Below, in pieces: positions 8,435-16,840 of a DNA stretch of 38,318 nucleotides. Positions within the stretch are counted from its first letter, which is position 1. Every line of letters starts with the position of its first letter. The position numbers and the translations under genes were made by a program. The notes under the pieces were generated by a model. That model saw only the letters and a list, made by a program, of their open reading frames with translations, did no database searches and was not told the DNA's origin. Origin of the DNA: Lysinibacillus halotolerans. Lineage in GTDB: Bacteria > Bacillota > Bacilli > Bacillales_A > Planococcaceae. The stretch spans positions 1 to 38,318 of the forward strand of contig NZ_RHLQ01000032.1 in assembly GCF_003711845.1 (NCBI RefSeq). Direction: 5' to 3'.

Positions 8435-8974
8435 TTACTTTCCTTGATGTTTCTCAAGCATTTCCATTAAGTACTCCTTAGATTTTCCCTTAGGTATGCT
8501 TAGACTATTCCATTGCTCCCCTCTGACCAGTTTTCCAATAAAGACAATTTGGCCGATGTGATAAGAGTAATGGGATAATTGTCTTTCAATCGCATCAATC
8601 ACTGTGTGCCCTTCACCACGAATATAAATTGTTCTCAATAGATCTTGTTCAGTTAAACTTGTTAATGTATCGAGTAACGTATTCCACCCTTTTTCCCAAA
8701 TTGATTTTAGTTCAGCTAATGAAGAAATATCGTCGGTAAATTCGTCATCACGATTTCGATAATCCTTTTCTCCATCTGTTGTTAAAAAGTCTGTCCATCT
8801 AGATACCATGTTTCCGCTCATATGTTTTACAATGATAGCAATGCTATTAGATTCTGTATTATAAGCCCAATGCAAGTCTTCTTCAGTCAGTTGTCGGATT
8901 GTATCGTCTCCTAATTTTTTTACACTGTTAAATTTTCCAATGACACTTTTCAAATATTCGTTTCCTATTGTCAA
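8435..8974 (-). CDS. DUF1572 (DinB-like) family protein
   Basis: A 179-residue four-helix-bundle protein. Putative metal-binding histidines are His51 (VKHMSGN), His135 and His139 (QLSHYSYHIGQ), in the arrangement of the DinB/YfiT superfamily. Members are thiol- or metal-dependent enzymes, mostly uncharacterised; a role in thiol transfer is only a family-level idea. Start chosen as TTG 8974, 8 nt after GGAGG. The in-frame ATG at 8989 overlaps that ribosome binding site. It stands 28 bases downstream of the GNAT gene ending at 9003 and is probably co-transcribed with it. Confidence 0.75.
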   Translation of the reverse strand: MTIGNEYLKSVIGKFNSVKKLGDDTIRQLTEEDLHWAYNTESNSIAIIVKHMSGNMVSRWTDFLTTDGEKDYRNRDDEFTDDISSLAELKSIWEKGWNTLLDTLTSLTEQDLLRTIYIRGEGHTVIDAIERQLSHYSYHIGQIVFIGKLVRGEQWNSLSIPKGKSKEYLMEMLEKHQGK

Positions 8975-9002
8975 TATTGTTTCCTCCATTCAGAAAATAC
9001 AT

Positions 9003-9440
9003 CTAATTTAATTTTTTAATGAAACCTGTACTTTTCCCTTCAAATCCATTTCTTTTATAAAATAAATGGGCTACTTCCCGTTCTTCCCGATTACCGCTAT
9101 TTAAAGTGATTGTTTTTGCACCTATTTCAATTGCCCATTGTTCACAAGCGTTTAGAAGCATTTTGCCTACTCCTTTTTCCCGTTGATTAGACTTCACAAC
9201 AAAGGCAAGCAACCGTACATATATACCATCAAACTCAAAGGCAAGGGCTTTACACATCCCCGCAAAACCTACAACGTTATTTCCTTCAACAGCAACAAGC
9301 GCTTTATAATCTTCGTGTTTTTCTATAACTTCAAATCGCTTCATTAGTTTTTCAAAAGTTGTTGGATAACCTAGATCCCCCATTAATTCGACTAATTGTT
9401 CATAATCTATAGGCATCACTGTTCTTATTTCAATGGCCAT
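9003..9440 (-). CDS. GNAT family N-acetyltransferase
   Basis: A 145-residue minimal GNAT: VVGFAGMC (beta-4), VKSNQREKGVGKMLL (acetyl-CoA pyrophosphate loop RxxGxG at about residues 92-97), FYKRNGF near the C-terminus. Substrate not predictable. Start chosen as ATG 9440, with AAGGAG upstream; an ATG at 9458 overlaps that site. Likely first gene of a two-gene unit with the DUF1572 gene. Confidence 0.85.
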   Translation of the reverse strand: MAIEIRTVMPIDYEQLVELMGDLGYPTTFEKLMKRFEVIEKHEDYKALVAVEGNNVVGFAGMCKALAFEFDGIYVRLLAFVVKSNQREKGVGKMLLNACEQWAIEIGAKTITLNSGNREEREVAHLFYKRNGFEGKSTGFIKKLN

Positions 9441-9541
9441 TTTATGATACTCCTTCATTTGAGTAAAATTTTATATGTATCGTATGTAAGAATATATTTC
9501 GATAATTTATGGTACTTATCCTTTTTTCTTTAAACAAAAAA

Positions 9542-9571
9542 AGTGGAGAAAAAGTATTTCTTTTCTCCACT
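9542..9571 (-). terminator. Intrinsic terminator after gdh
   Basis: A perfect 11-bp stem (9542-9552 with 9561-9571), followed by TTTTTGTTT on the minus strand. It closes the glcU-gdh unit. Confidence 0.8.
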
Positions 9572-9597
9572 AGTTTTATCTTTATCATTAAATTATA

Positions 9598-10401
<804 letters not shown>

Positions 10402-11262
10402 TTAAACTTTTGCGAGACCTAACATAACTCCAGCTATGATAATTAGTATAATTCCAATAACAATTCCTATTAGCTGACGCTTCGTTTTTCGTTCACCTAA
10501 AATGATAATACCGCCTAAAGTTGAAATGACGATCCCCATTTGAGAAAGGGAAAAACTTGTCGCAACACCTACTCGAGGTTGTGAAATGAATAAAAACATA
10601 TTCCCTGCAGCCCAAATAAGACCTGGGATAATGTTGCGGATTGCATATTTGTTGAATGGTTTATGTTTAAAAGTTAGCAATATCCCCCCGATGACCATAC
10701 CAATCGCTTGAGGAAGTAAAGCTGTCCATCCGTCCACATTAAATAGACGAATAACGACTACATAAACTAAGTAACCAAAAGTAGAAATTAATAAAATGAC
10801 AATCCCTTTTTTAAAATTTCCTTTCGTTTCTTCAGCGGCTTGTTCTTCTTTACTTTGAAGGGATGTTAAAATAATCCCGATAATGATGAAAATAATAGCT
10901 AGAACACCTAGGATAATGGATGTCGTTGTAGACCATTCTTTAAAAACAATTACCCCAAACAAAGTAGTGGAAACTAATTGAAGCCCCGTTGAGATAGGCA
11001 TTGTTTTCGAAACGCCAATTAAATCAATACTTTTTAGCTGATTTGCTTGACCAAGTGCCCAAAATAATCCCGAAACAACACCAATGATAAAAACAAAAGG
11101 TGTAATGCTAGGTTGTGTAAAAATAAAAACCCCAATGGAAAAAATTAAAGCACCTAACGTTGTACCAAGGGTTTGACTATAAGGTCCTCCCCCAAGTTTT
11201 ACGTTAAATAGTACGATACTTCCCCAAAATACGGCCGGTAAAACTGCTAAGAAAATATCCAT
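10402..11262 (-). CDS. glcU: Glucose uptake protein GlcU (GRP sugar transporter family)
   Basis: A 286-residue membrane protein with about ten transmembrane helices. N-terminal LPAVFWGSIVLFNVKLGGGP is characteristic of GlcU, a proton-coupled glucose importer. It supplies substrate for the dehydrogenase encoded next. ATG 11262 lies 8 nt after AGGAAGG; an in-frame TTG at 11268 is too close to that site. First gene of the glcU-gdh operon; a possible forespore promoter is listed at 11352-11381. Confidence 0.93.
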   Translation of the reverse strand: MDIFLAVLPAVFWGSIVLFNVKLGGGPYSQTLGTTLGALIFSIGVFIFTQPSITPFVFIIGVVSGLFWALGQANQLKSIDLIGVSKTMPISTGLQLVSTTLFGVIVFKEWSTTTSIILGVLAIIFIIIGIILTSLQSKEEQAAEETKGNFKKGIVILLISTFGYLVYVVVIRLFNVDGWTALLPQAIGMVIGGILLTFKHKPFNKYAIRNIIPGLIWAAGNMFLFISQPRVGVATSFSLSQMGIVISTLGGIIILGERKTKRQLIGIVIGIILIIIAGVMLGLAKV

Positions 11263-11351
11263 GATCAAAACCTTCCTGTTTAAATGATGTCAGATTTTCA
11301 TTACTTTCATAGCTCAACAAACAACGAAAAGGAAAGTGAAATTGTACATCT

Positions 11352-11381
11352 TATATTGTTTTAGAAACTAAAATTTATACA
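11352..11381 (-). promoter_or_regulatory. Candidate forespore (sigma-G-like) promoter of glcU-gdh
   Basis: Minus-strand TGTATA (11376-11381), 17 nt, CAATATA (11352-11358), about 90 bases before the glcU start. The -35 fits TGHATA well; the -10 matches CATACTA only at the C-A and T-A ends. Sigma-G control of gdh is known in B. subtilis; here it is an inference from weak similarity. Confidence 0.3.
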
Positions 11382-11393
11382 TTACCTAAAAAA

Positions 11394-11424
11394 ACGTTAA
11401 TCCATAACGATGATGGATTAACGT
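11394..11424 (-). terminator. Intrinsic terminator of the small membrane protein gene
   Basis: A perfect 12-bp stem (11394-11405 with 11413-11424, 7-nt loop). On the minus strand it is followed by TTTTTTAGG. It overlaps the region just upstream of the glcU promoter. Confidence 0.85.
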
Positions 11425-11432
11425 CCTCATAA

Positions 11433-11696
11433 CTAAATAAATTTTTTATTAATTGTCAAATATTTCGTGAAATATGCACCAACTATTAACAAAATAACAG
11501 TAATCATCCAGCTTATTAAACCTAACCAATCAAACCAAATGGCGACTATGTTTAATATGGCAATCAATATAAAACAGATTGAAGGTAGTGTACTTTTAAC
11601 CCCAGTAATCCTACCCTTTTTCCTTTTTTTAATTAATACAACAGATGATAGGATTAGGGCAATCATAAGGAATAAAAATATTATATTCCAAACCAA
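11433..11696 (-). CDS. Small membrane protein, unknown
   Basis: An 87-residue protein with three predicted transmembrane segments (about 3-22, 38-56 and 60-78) and a basic loop KKRKKGR, which suggests that loop faces the cytoplasm. No family recognised. The start is TTG 11696, 8 nt after AAGGAG. It lies 24 bases downstream of the MocR gene on the same strand and may be co-transcribed with it. Confidence 0.6.
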   Translation of the reverse strand: MVWNIIFLFLMIALILSSVVLIKKRKKGRITGVKSTLPSICFILIAILNIVAIWFDWLGLISWMITVILLIVGAYFTKYLTINKKFI

Positions 11697-11720
11697 TTAT
11701 TATTCTCCTTCCCATTTTCT

Positions 11721-13148
11721 TTACTTGTTGTGTTGAATCATTTCAAATAGTGTATTTAATCCAACTTTTAATTGTTCAAAGGATGCATAGGCATAAGAAA
11801 GCCTAATATGATGTAAATCACTGGAATCATATATATACCCTGGATTTATAAGTACATTTTCTTTCAATAACCTTAGAAACAATGCTTTATTGACAATCGG
11901 TTTATGGAATTTAAGCCATATATAAAAACCACCTTCTGGCTTTGTCCATGTCGCGATGTCTTTAAATTGTTGATTTAGTATATGTTCGACAAATGTTGCT
12001 CTCCACTTTAATTGTTGACGAAGTTCCACTAAATGTTTTTCATATAATCCAGTAGCAATCCAATGGGAGACGATTAATTGAGAAATGGCACTTGAACCAT
12101 AATCCGTCTGCATTTTTATATCAGCTAATCGTTCAATAACCTTTGAAGGTCCTACAACCCATCCAATGCGTAGTCCAGGACTTAATGTTTTAGATACACT
12201 CCCGATATACAATACTTGTCCCGTTTTATCAAAGGATTTCATAGCAGGTGAAGTCGTTTCAAATAATAATTCGTGGTAAACATCATCTTCAATAATCGGT
12301 ATTTGAAGTTCTTTACAAACATGAAATAAATCTTCTTTTTCTTTTAAAGACAAACTATATCCAGTCGGATTATGTAATGTTGGAACGGTGTAAAATAAGG
12401 ATTGTCTGTTTCTCTTGTATGCTTTTAATTGTTGTATCAGATGATTATTTTTCGAAACAGAAATCATACGCATTCCAGCTGATTGAAAAGGATGTACTGA
12501 ATTTAAATAGGACGGTTGTTCATGGAAAACAACTGAACCTGCTTCCAATAACCCTACCGCAATAAGCTGTAGCGCTTGAAGTGCTCCTGATACGATTAAA
12601 ATATTTTCGGAACTTGTTTGAATTCCATGTTTTTTTAAATATTCACATAAATTAGCCCGTAATGTTTCATTTCCTAAGGGAGATGAATAACCAATTGATC
12701 TTGCATCTAATGCCAGTTCCTTTAATGAATGTTCGAGCTGTTTTGTTGGAAGTAATTCAGGGGCTATTTCCCCTGTACCAAGACGGATGATATGATGTAA
12801 TTGCTCATATTCATTAATGAGTTGAATCGTATGGTAGTTTGGTTTATGAATACTACCGTCAATATGTTGTTGCCAATTGGGTTGGGAATTGTTTAGTAAT
12901 ACATTCCAAGAATTGTTAGCCACATAGATACCTGAACCGACCCTTGATTCGATTAATCCATCAGCCTTCAATTCATCCAATGCCAGTTGGATCGTGCTTC
13001 GATTTACTTGAAATTGGGTCGCAAGTTCCCGCTGGGTTGGTATTTTTGTGCCGATAGACCAATCTCCATTTTCTATACGACTTTTCATCCAATCAACAAT
13101 TTGTTCATGAATCGTTAAATGGGAATGACGGTTTGGTTTCCACTTCAT
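11721..13148 (-). CDS. MocR-type transcriptional regulator (GntR HTH fused to aminotransferase fold)
   Basis: A 475-residue protein. Residues 8-75 are a GntR winged helix (PTQRELATQFQVNRSTIQLA). The rest is a fold-type I PLP domain with IEDDVYHEL (Asp288/289) and the PLP lysine Lys320 in GSVSKTLSPGLRIGW, so it can bind PLP. MocR proteins sense PLP-linked amines or vitamin B6 and usually control the adjacent divergent gene, here a LysE/ArgO exporter. Start chosen as ATG 13148 after AAAGGTG; reading further upstream would run through the palindrome at 13163-13190. Confidence 0.88.
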   Translation of the reverse strand: MKWKPNRHSHLTIHEQIVDWMKSRIENGDWSIGTKIPTQRELATQFQVNRSTIQLALDELKADGLIESRVGSGIYVANNSWNVLLNNSQPNWQQHIDGSIHKPNYHTIQLINEYEQLHHIIRLGTGEIAPELLPTKQLEHSLKELALDARSIGYSSPLGNETLRANLCEYLKKHGIQTSSENILIVSGALQALQLIAVGLLEAGSVVFHEQPSYLNSVHPFQSAGMRMISVSKNNHLIQQLKAYKRNRQSLFYTVPTLHNPTGYSLSLKEKEDLFHVCKELQIPIIEDDVYHELLFETTSPAMKSFDKTGQVLYIGSVSKTLSPGLRIGWVVGPSKVIERLADIKMQTDYGSSAISQLIVSHWIATGLYEKHLVELRQQLKWRATFVEHILNQQFKDIATWTKPEGGFYIWLKFHKPIVNKALFLRLLKENVLINPGYIYDSSDLHHIRLSYAYASFEQLKVGLNTLFEMIQHNK

Positions 13149-13162
13149 TGCATCACCTTTTA

Positions 13163-13190
13163 AATTGGGTGGATAATAATCCATCCAATT
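13163..13190. promoter_or_regulatory. Candidate MocR operator palindrome
   Basis: A 12-bp inverted repeat with one mismatch, AATTGGGTGGAT and ATCCATCCAATT, separated by AATA. It lies between the divergent MocR and LysE starts, just before the exporter's candidate -35 element. Confidence 0.6.
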
Positions 13191-13192
13191 GG

Positions 13193-13220
13193 TTGTTTTC
13201 TTTTAGTTGTACCATAGTAT
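13193..13220 (+). promoter_or_regulatory. Candidate sigma-A promoter of the LysE-type exporter
   Basis: TTGTTT (13193-13198), 16 nt, TAGTAT (13215-13220), starting 3 bases after the palindrome. About 27 bases lie between the -10 and the exporter ATG at 13247. Confidence 0.45.
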
Positions 13221-13246
13221 CATAGAGTTGGAAAGGAGTTGATTAT

Positions 13247-13855
13247 ATGGAAGTCATTCTTCATGGAGTTGTTTTAGCATTTGGTCTTATTTTACCATTA
13301 GGCGTACAAAACGTATTTGTCTTTTCCCAAGGGGCCACTCAACCAAATCTACTTCGAGCACTGCCAGCTACTATTACAGCTGCAGTTTGTGATACTTTGT
13401 TAATTTTATTAGCAATCTTCGGTTTATCAGTGATTGTTTTACAATTTGAATGGTTGCGGTTTAGTCTAATTATTGTTGGCGTTGTCTTTCTATTATACAT
13501 GGGTTATTCCATTTGGCGTACTGAACCATCTTCACCAACAGAAGGGAAGCAAGCTTTACCAATACATAAACAAATTGTTTTTGCTTTATCCGTTTCCTTT
13601 TTAAATCCCCATGCTATTTTAGATATTGTCGGGGTGATTGGGACAAGTGCTTTAACGTATATCGGAAAAGATCAAATTTTATTTACTGCAGCATGTATTG
13701 CGGTATCTTGGATATGGTTCATTGGCTTAACATTCGCAGGCTCAGTATTAAAAAAGCTAGACGATTCTGGGAGACTAATGAATTTATTTAACAAATGCTC
13801 TGCCCTCTTCATTTGGGGAACCGCGATTTATATTGCCGTTGGTTTAATATCTTAG
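13247..13855 (+). CDS. LysE/ArgO family amino acid exporter
   Basis: A 202-residue membrane protein with about six transmembrane helices. The N-terminus LPLGVQNVFVFSQGA and the central SFLNPHAILDIVGVIG are hallmarks of the LysE/ArgO family, which exports lysine, arginine or related amino acids. ATG 13247 follows GGAAAGGAG. It is divergent from a MocR regulator with a palindrome between, which suggests control by a PLP-bound ligand. The exact substrate is not visible. Confidence 0.88.
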   Translation: MEVILHGVVLAFGLILPLGVQNVFVFSQGATQPNLLRALPATITAAVCDTLLILLAIFGLSVIVLQFEWLRFSLIIVGVVFLLYMGYSIWRTEPSSPTEGKQALPIHKQIVFALSVSFLNPHAILDIVGVIGTSALTYIGKDQILFTAACIAVSWIWFIGLTFAGSVLKKLDDSGRLMNLFNKCSALFIWGTAIYIAVGLIS

Positions 13856-13870
13856 AAATTACAAAACAAA

Positions 13871-13906
13871 TGTAACAGAGTGAAATTATTTTTTCACTTT
13901 GTTACA
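13871..13906. terminator. Bidirectional terminator between convergent genes
   Basis: A 15-bp stem (13871-13885 with 13892-13906) with a single G-T pair and a short T-rich loop. It lies between the exporter (plus) and the DUF1835 gene (minus) and can serve both. Confidence 0.75.
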
Positions 13907-13926
13907 CTATCTTTCTCATAGAGACA

Positions 13927-14877
13927 TTACCGCATTTTAACACTGTAATGTCTCATTGATTTAGGATCTCCATTTGATTCAAATACCCCATTGTTTATTA
14001 GTTGTCGAATCCGATATTCTAAAAAACGATCGTCCATCGTGCCATCCGCCGTTTCGACCATTTTTGATAATATTTCTCCGACTAATATTCCACACAAAAT
14101 ATAATCTTTCACCCTTTGTTGTTGATGGAGCTTTTCAATTGTTTCAATGATTAGTAAATCATAATAATTTTCTGGAACACTTTGTATACCATTATTTATC
14201 CAAATACGTAAAACTTCTTTTGTTTCGGAGAGCTTTTCCCACTCTCTTTGTAATTGATAGTGTTGTTCGTCACATAAAGCTTCAATTTCTTTGCTCTTTT
14301 CAAAAATATCCTTCAATACAATTGAATCTAGTCTATCGGTATAGTGAAAAGTTTGTTTCGGATTATCATTTAGTTCGCTACAGTTCAACAGGAAGACTTT
14401 ATTTTGCTTTTCTCTCATTAAATAAAGATAATAACGAAGTCCCGTTTGTTCTCCAACGTTGTTACTGTACCAAATATAAATTGGAACATGTTTTGGTATG
14501 GAATTAATCTGACACAATGTATTGGTGAAATTTTTTTCATAGTCAATCTCTTTTTCCTCATTAATAAAACAATCGAATAGCCATTGTTTTCGGAAATTTT
14601 GACCGATTTTATCGTTCAATGACCACAACGGTCCTACCGAAAAAGAATCTGGAAATCCTATAACAATCTTAGGACTTTGAAGAGCAAATCTTAAAGCACC
14701 AGCTACCTCTTCTGAAGTACAAATATGGACAACACCGTTGCGATTTTCCAGTGCTATCAAATGTTCCATATTTTGCATATGTATGTTTCGTTCTTCTGCC
14801 ACTTGTCCATCACTCCAATCATTTTGAATCAGTTGAAAACGAATTATAGCCAATATTTCCCCATAAAAATAATCCAA
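13927..14877 (-). CDS. DUF1835/DUF3658 domain protein
   Basis: About 316 residues. HICTSEEVAGALRFAL and VIGFPDSFSVGPLW mark the DUF1835 domain. The C-terminal DDRFLEYRIRQLINNGVFES and the end MRHYSVKMR fit DUF3658. Both are common in Bacillus and of unknown function; no catalytic motif is known to me. The start is uncertain. The TTG at 14877 lacks a good ribosome binding site; a TTG at 14853 follows GGGGAAA closely, and an ATG near 14781 would leave only the DUF1835 core. The 3' end of the upstream broken membrane gene overlaps it by 34 bases. Confidence 0.72.
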   Translation of the reverse strand: MDYFYGEILAIIRFQLIQNDWSDGQVAEERNIHMQNMEHLIALENRNGVVHICTSEEVAGALRFALQSPKIVIGFPDSFSVGPLWSLNDKIGQNFRKQWLFDCFINEEKEIDYEKNFTNTLCQINSIPKHVPIYIWYSNNVGEQTGLRYYLYLMREKQNKVFLLNCSELNDNPKQTFHYTDRLDSIVLKDIFEKSKEIEALCDEQHYQLQREWEKLSETKEVLRIWINNGIQSVPENYYDLLIIETIEKLHQQQRVKDYILCGILVGEILSKMVETADGTMDDRFLEYRIRQLINNGVFESNGDPKSMRHYSVKMR

Positions 14878-15297
14878 AGGCCAACTGGAATAGCCAGACT
14901 TTTAACAGCTTGTTTCCAATGAAACCTTTTATTATATTTTTTTAGTATTCTATCAACTATAAAAAAGAGAATAGCGGCAAGTAAACTAATATAAAGTAAT
15001 ATGAAGCCAAACATGATATGGAAAATTCCCGATACAATCCATTCAACTTTTGGATATTTCTCTTTTTTAGATAATAATTCCCCGATTTTATCACTTAAAA
15101 TGGATGTTACGACACCATAGATTAAAATGACTGGAAAACTATACATTAAATAAAGAGGCATATTGGAAATGAAAGCTGAAAATATAATCAACTACCGAAT
15201 TGATGTCTTCAACAAAAATATAAGGGAATGTTAAACCGAATAAAATTGCAAATAAAGATCCTGAAATCGATGCTGTAATAATTTTTCTCTGTAAAAT
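14844..15297 (-). pseudogene. Frameshifted integral membrane protein gene
   Basis: The larger piece (15191 to 14844) encodes FSAFISNMPLYLMYSFPVIL, IYGVVTSILSDKIGELL and further hydrophobic helices, but has no ribosome binding site at its only start-like codon (TTG 15191). Directly upstream, a different frame from 15297 encodes RKIITASISGSLFAILFGLT and FPYIFVEDINSVV, which is a fitting first helix. That frame sits 6 nt after GGGGAG but begins with ATT. Joined, the two give a Bacillus-type small membrane protein of about 150 residues with four helices. The break lies near 15185-15200. Function unknown. Confidence 0.65.
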
Positions 15298-15397
15298 ACG
15301 AATCTCCCCTACTTTATAATCTTATAATCATCATAGATGTTGTGAATATGAACTTACTTTATAATTTCCATAAAAAAAGCATTAATCCTTTTTTTGA

Positions 15398-15445
15398 TTA
15401 CAATAGAGCAGTTAACAGTGAAAATAATATTCTTTTCAATTTCAT
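15398..15445 (-). CDS. Tiny 15-residue hydrophobic peptide ORF
   Basis: The ATG at 15445 is 8 nt after GGAGT and the frame encodes MKLKRILFSLLTALL then TAA. It looks like the basic and hydrophobic start of a signal peptide. An A7G/CT7 hairpin with a T-rich arm (15372-15395) follows at once and could be a weak terminator. It could be a tiny expressed peptide or the surviving 5' end of a lost exported protein. Confidence 0.35.
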   Translation of the reverse strand: MKLKRILFSLLTALL

Positions 15446-15573
15446 TCGCTTCACTCCTTTTTGTATTTAACAATCGTTTACCAAATATTAATATAAGATA
15501 AACTATTAATTGGAAATTATGTTGTTTTTTTCATAATGTTATATAATCAGAAAAAATGAAAAGGAATTATACT

Positions 15574-15609
15574 ATGAATGGTTTTGTCCAAATTTATAAG
15601 AGAGGTTAG
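15574..15609 (+). CDS. Short 11-residue ORF, possible leader or remnant
   Basis: ATG 15574 follows AAAAGGAAT; the frame reads MNGFVQIYKRG and stops at TAG 15607-15609, 8 bases before the next start codon (15618). Could be a leader peptide or chance. Confidence 0.2.
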   Translation: MNGFVQIYKRG

Positions 15610-15617
15610 GTATTCAA

Positions 15618-15885
15618 ATGAAAAATAAAAAAATTATTAATGTTTCCGAATCTATTTTATTGGTTAGTTCATTTTTTATGTTTATGTTTATTTATAAATA
15701 TTTAGTGTTTATACCTGAATTTAAATATATTTTTTGAGAAATATACTTTATAGTACATATTACCCGTTATAACTTTAGGTTTAGCTATACATTCATTTTG
15801 GAACAGGGAAAACTAAGTTTTAAGCTTTATTTAAGATCGTTCTCATTCGGTTTAAGCGCTTTTAATTCTTTAAACAGGAGCTAAA
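15618..15885 (+). pseudogene. Degraded membrane protein gene fragment
   Basis: ATG 15618 opens a 39-codon frame (KNKKIINVSESILLVSSFF, then FMFMFIYKYLVF) that stops at TGA 15735-15737. Beyond it the other frames give LPVITLGLAIH and then LEQGKLSFKLYLRSFSFGL, again membrane-protein-like, up to about 15885. This looks like one gene broken by at least two frame changes. Family unknown; the join is my reading of hydrophobicity rather than an alignment. Confidence 0.35.
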
Positions 15886-16033
15886 AAATACCTTGTTAAA
15901 GCATGAAGCACTTTGTCACGTTCATCATTATTTTAATCATATTGTTTATTCAGGGCGGAATACCTCTCAAATACTGTGATTATTGCTTTTTCTCAATATA
16001 GAATCCAAATAAAATAGTATCGGAATACCTATA

Positions 16034-16056
16034 AGCCCGCCAACAGCGGGCTTTTT
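16034..16056 (+). terminator. GC-rich intrinsic terminator (plus strand)
   Basis: AGCCCGC/GCGGGCT stem (16034-16040 with 16046-16052, loop CAACA) followed by TTTT. A second hairpin GAGTGGA/TCCACTC (16057-16075) comes directly after it. No intact plus-strand gene precedes it, so it is probably left over from the decayed segment. Confidence 0.7.
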
Positions 16057-16189
16057 GAGTGGATAGAATCCACTCTTTATCCTGCACTACTTGTCCCCGC
16101 CTGCAAAGCAGCCGATGATCAACTTCTGCCTTCACCCAAAAACTTTGTTTTAGGGCGATGGAAAATAATCATTTCTCTGAATTTAATTT

Positions 16190-16207
16190 AACGATAAAAT
16201 TATCGTT
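16190..16207 (-). terminator. Short hairpin at the 3' end of the broken MerR-like gene
   Basis: AACGATAA/TTATCGTT with a 2-base loop, overlapping the TAA stop at 16200-16202. On the minus strand it runs into AAATTAAATTC, so there is no real T-tract. Weak candidate. Confidence 0.3.
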
Positions 16208-16840
16208 CTAATACAATAACTCTAACTGTCTTATTTACCAAATAGTCTCGCCCATAAAGACGGCTTTTTGCTGGTAGTTCATCTAACCGCTTGTGAAGTT
16301 CAGCAATGGGTTGTAAGGCGTGATTTTCTTCTTTCAGCCCTTTCAGTTCCGTTATGAAGCCGTTATAAAATTCAATCCAAGCGTTATCCTGTAACGTTGT
16401 AACGGTCCGTACATTGTTATACATAACGGTATCTGTAACGGTATCACCGTTATGTATCTCGTTACCTAAAATAACTTTCAGTCTACATCGGAACTGGTCA
16501 CTTTACTTGCTGCATCCTCTAAAGGCATTGATTTTTCGCGATTTAACTTAATCATGGCTTTAATCAAGGCTATATCTATACCGTTATAAACACGATGATT
16601 TCGAGCGTTACGGTGAACGGGATGACCGTTATGTTCCAGTAAAAGGGCGTACTTTTTCAATGTTTCCGTCCCGCTCTCCAAAATATCTGCTGCTTGTTTC
16701 GGTGTATATTCTTCCCTACAATTCACCTCTGGGATTTCCCATTCACGTTCTTTTAACCAATCATAAAATGCTACTTTTCGAGTTGCCTCCTTCAATTGGT
16801 TTCCGCTATTAACTTTGCGCTTGCATATATATTTCTTCAT
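16200..16840 (-). pseudogene. Frameshifted plasmid-type MerR/RacA-like DNA-binding protein gene (DUF3967-like)
   Basis: Two abutting frames make one protein. The upstream part encodes an HTH, EYTPKQAADILESGTETLKK, then YALLLEHNGHPVHRNARNHR, and ends SSDVD with TGA at 16478-16480. The overlapping second frame is open from before that point and continues KVILGNEIHNGDTVTDTVMY to the coiled-coil-like tail ELKGLKEENHALQPIAELHK and RVIVLER. HTH, Thr/Asn/Asp-rich linker, then coiled coil is the layout of MerR-like DUF3967 proteins common on Bacillus plasmids and conjugative elements. A 12-bp tandem repeat (16424-16447) encodes part of the linker. No clear start is left. Base composition is less A/T-rich than its neighbours. 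Confidence 0.6.

Larger units (their letters stand above)
15298..16199. other. Mostly non-coding, decayed region
   Basis: About 900 bases with only very small open frames, listed separately (15398-15445, 15574-15609, 15618-15737). The decamer CGGAATACCT occurs twice (15956-15965 and 16021-16030). Two plus-strand hairpins lie at 16034-16052 and 16057-16075. From about 16030 rightwards, base composition is visibly richer in G+C than to the left, which hints at a join. Nothing else was recognised. Confidence 0.5.
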
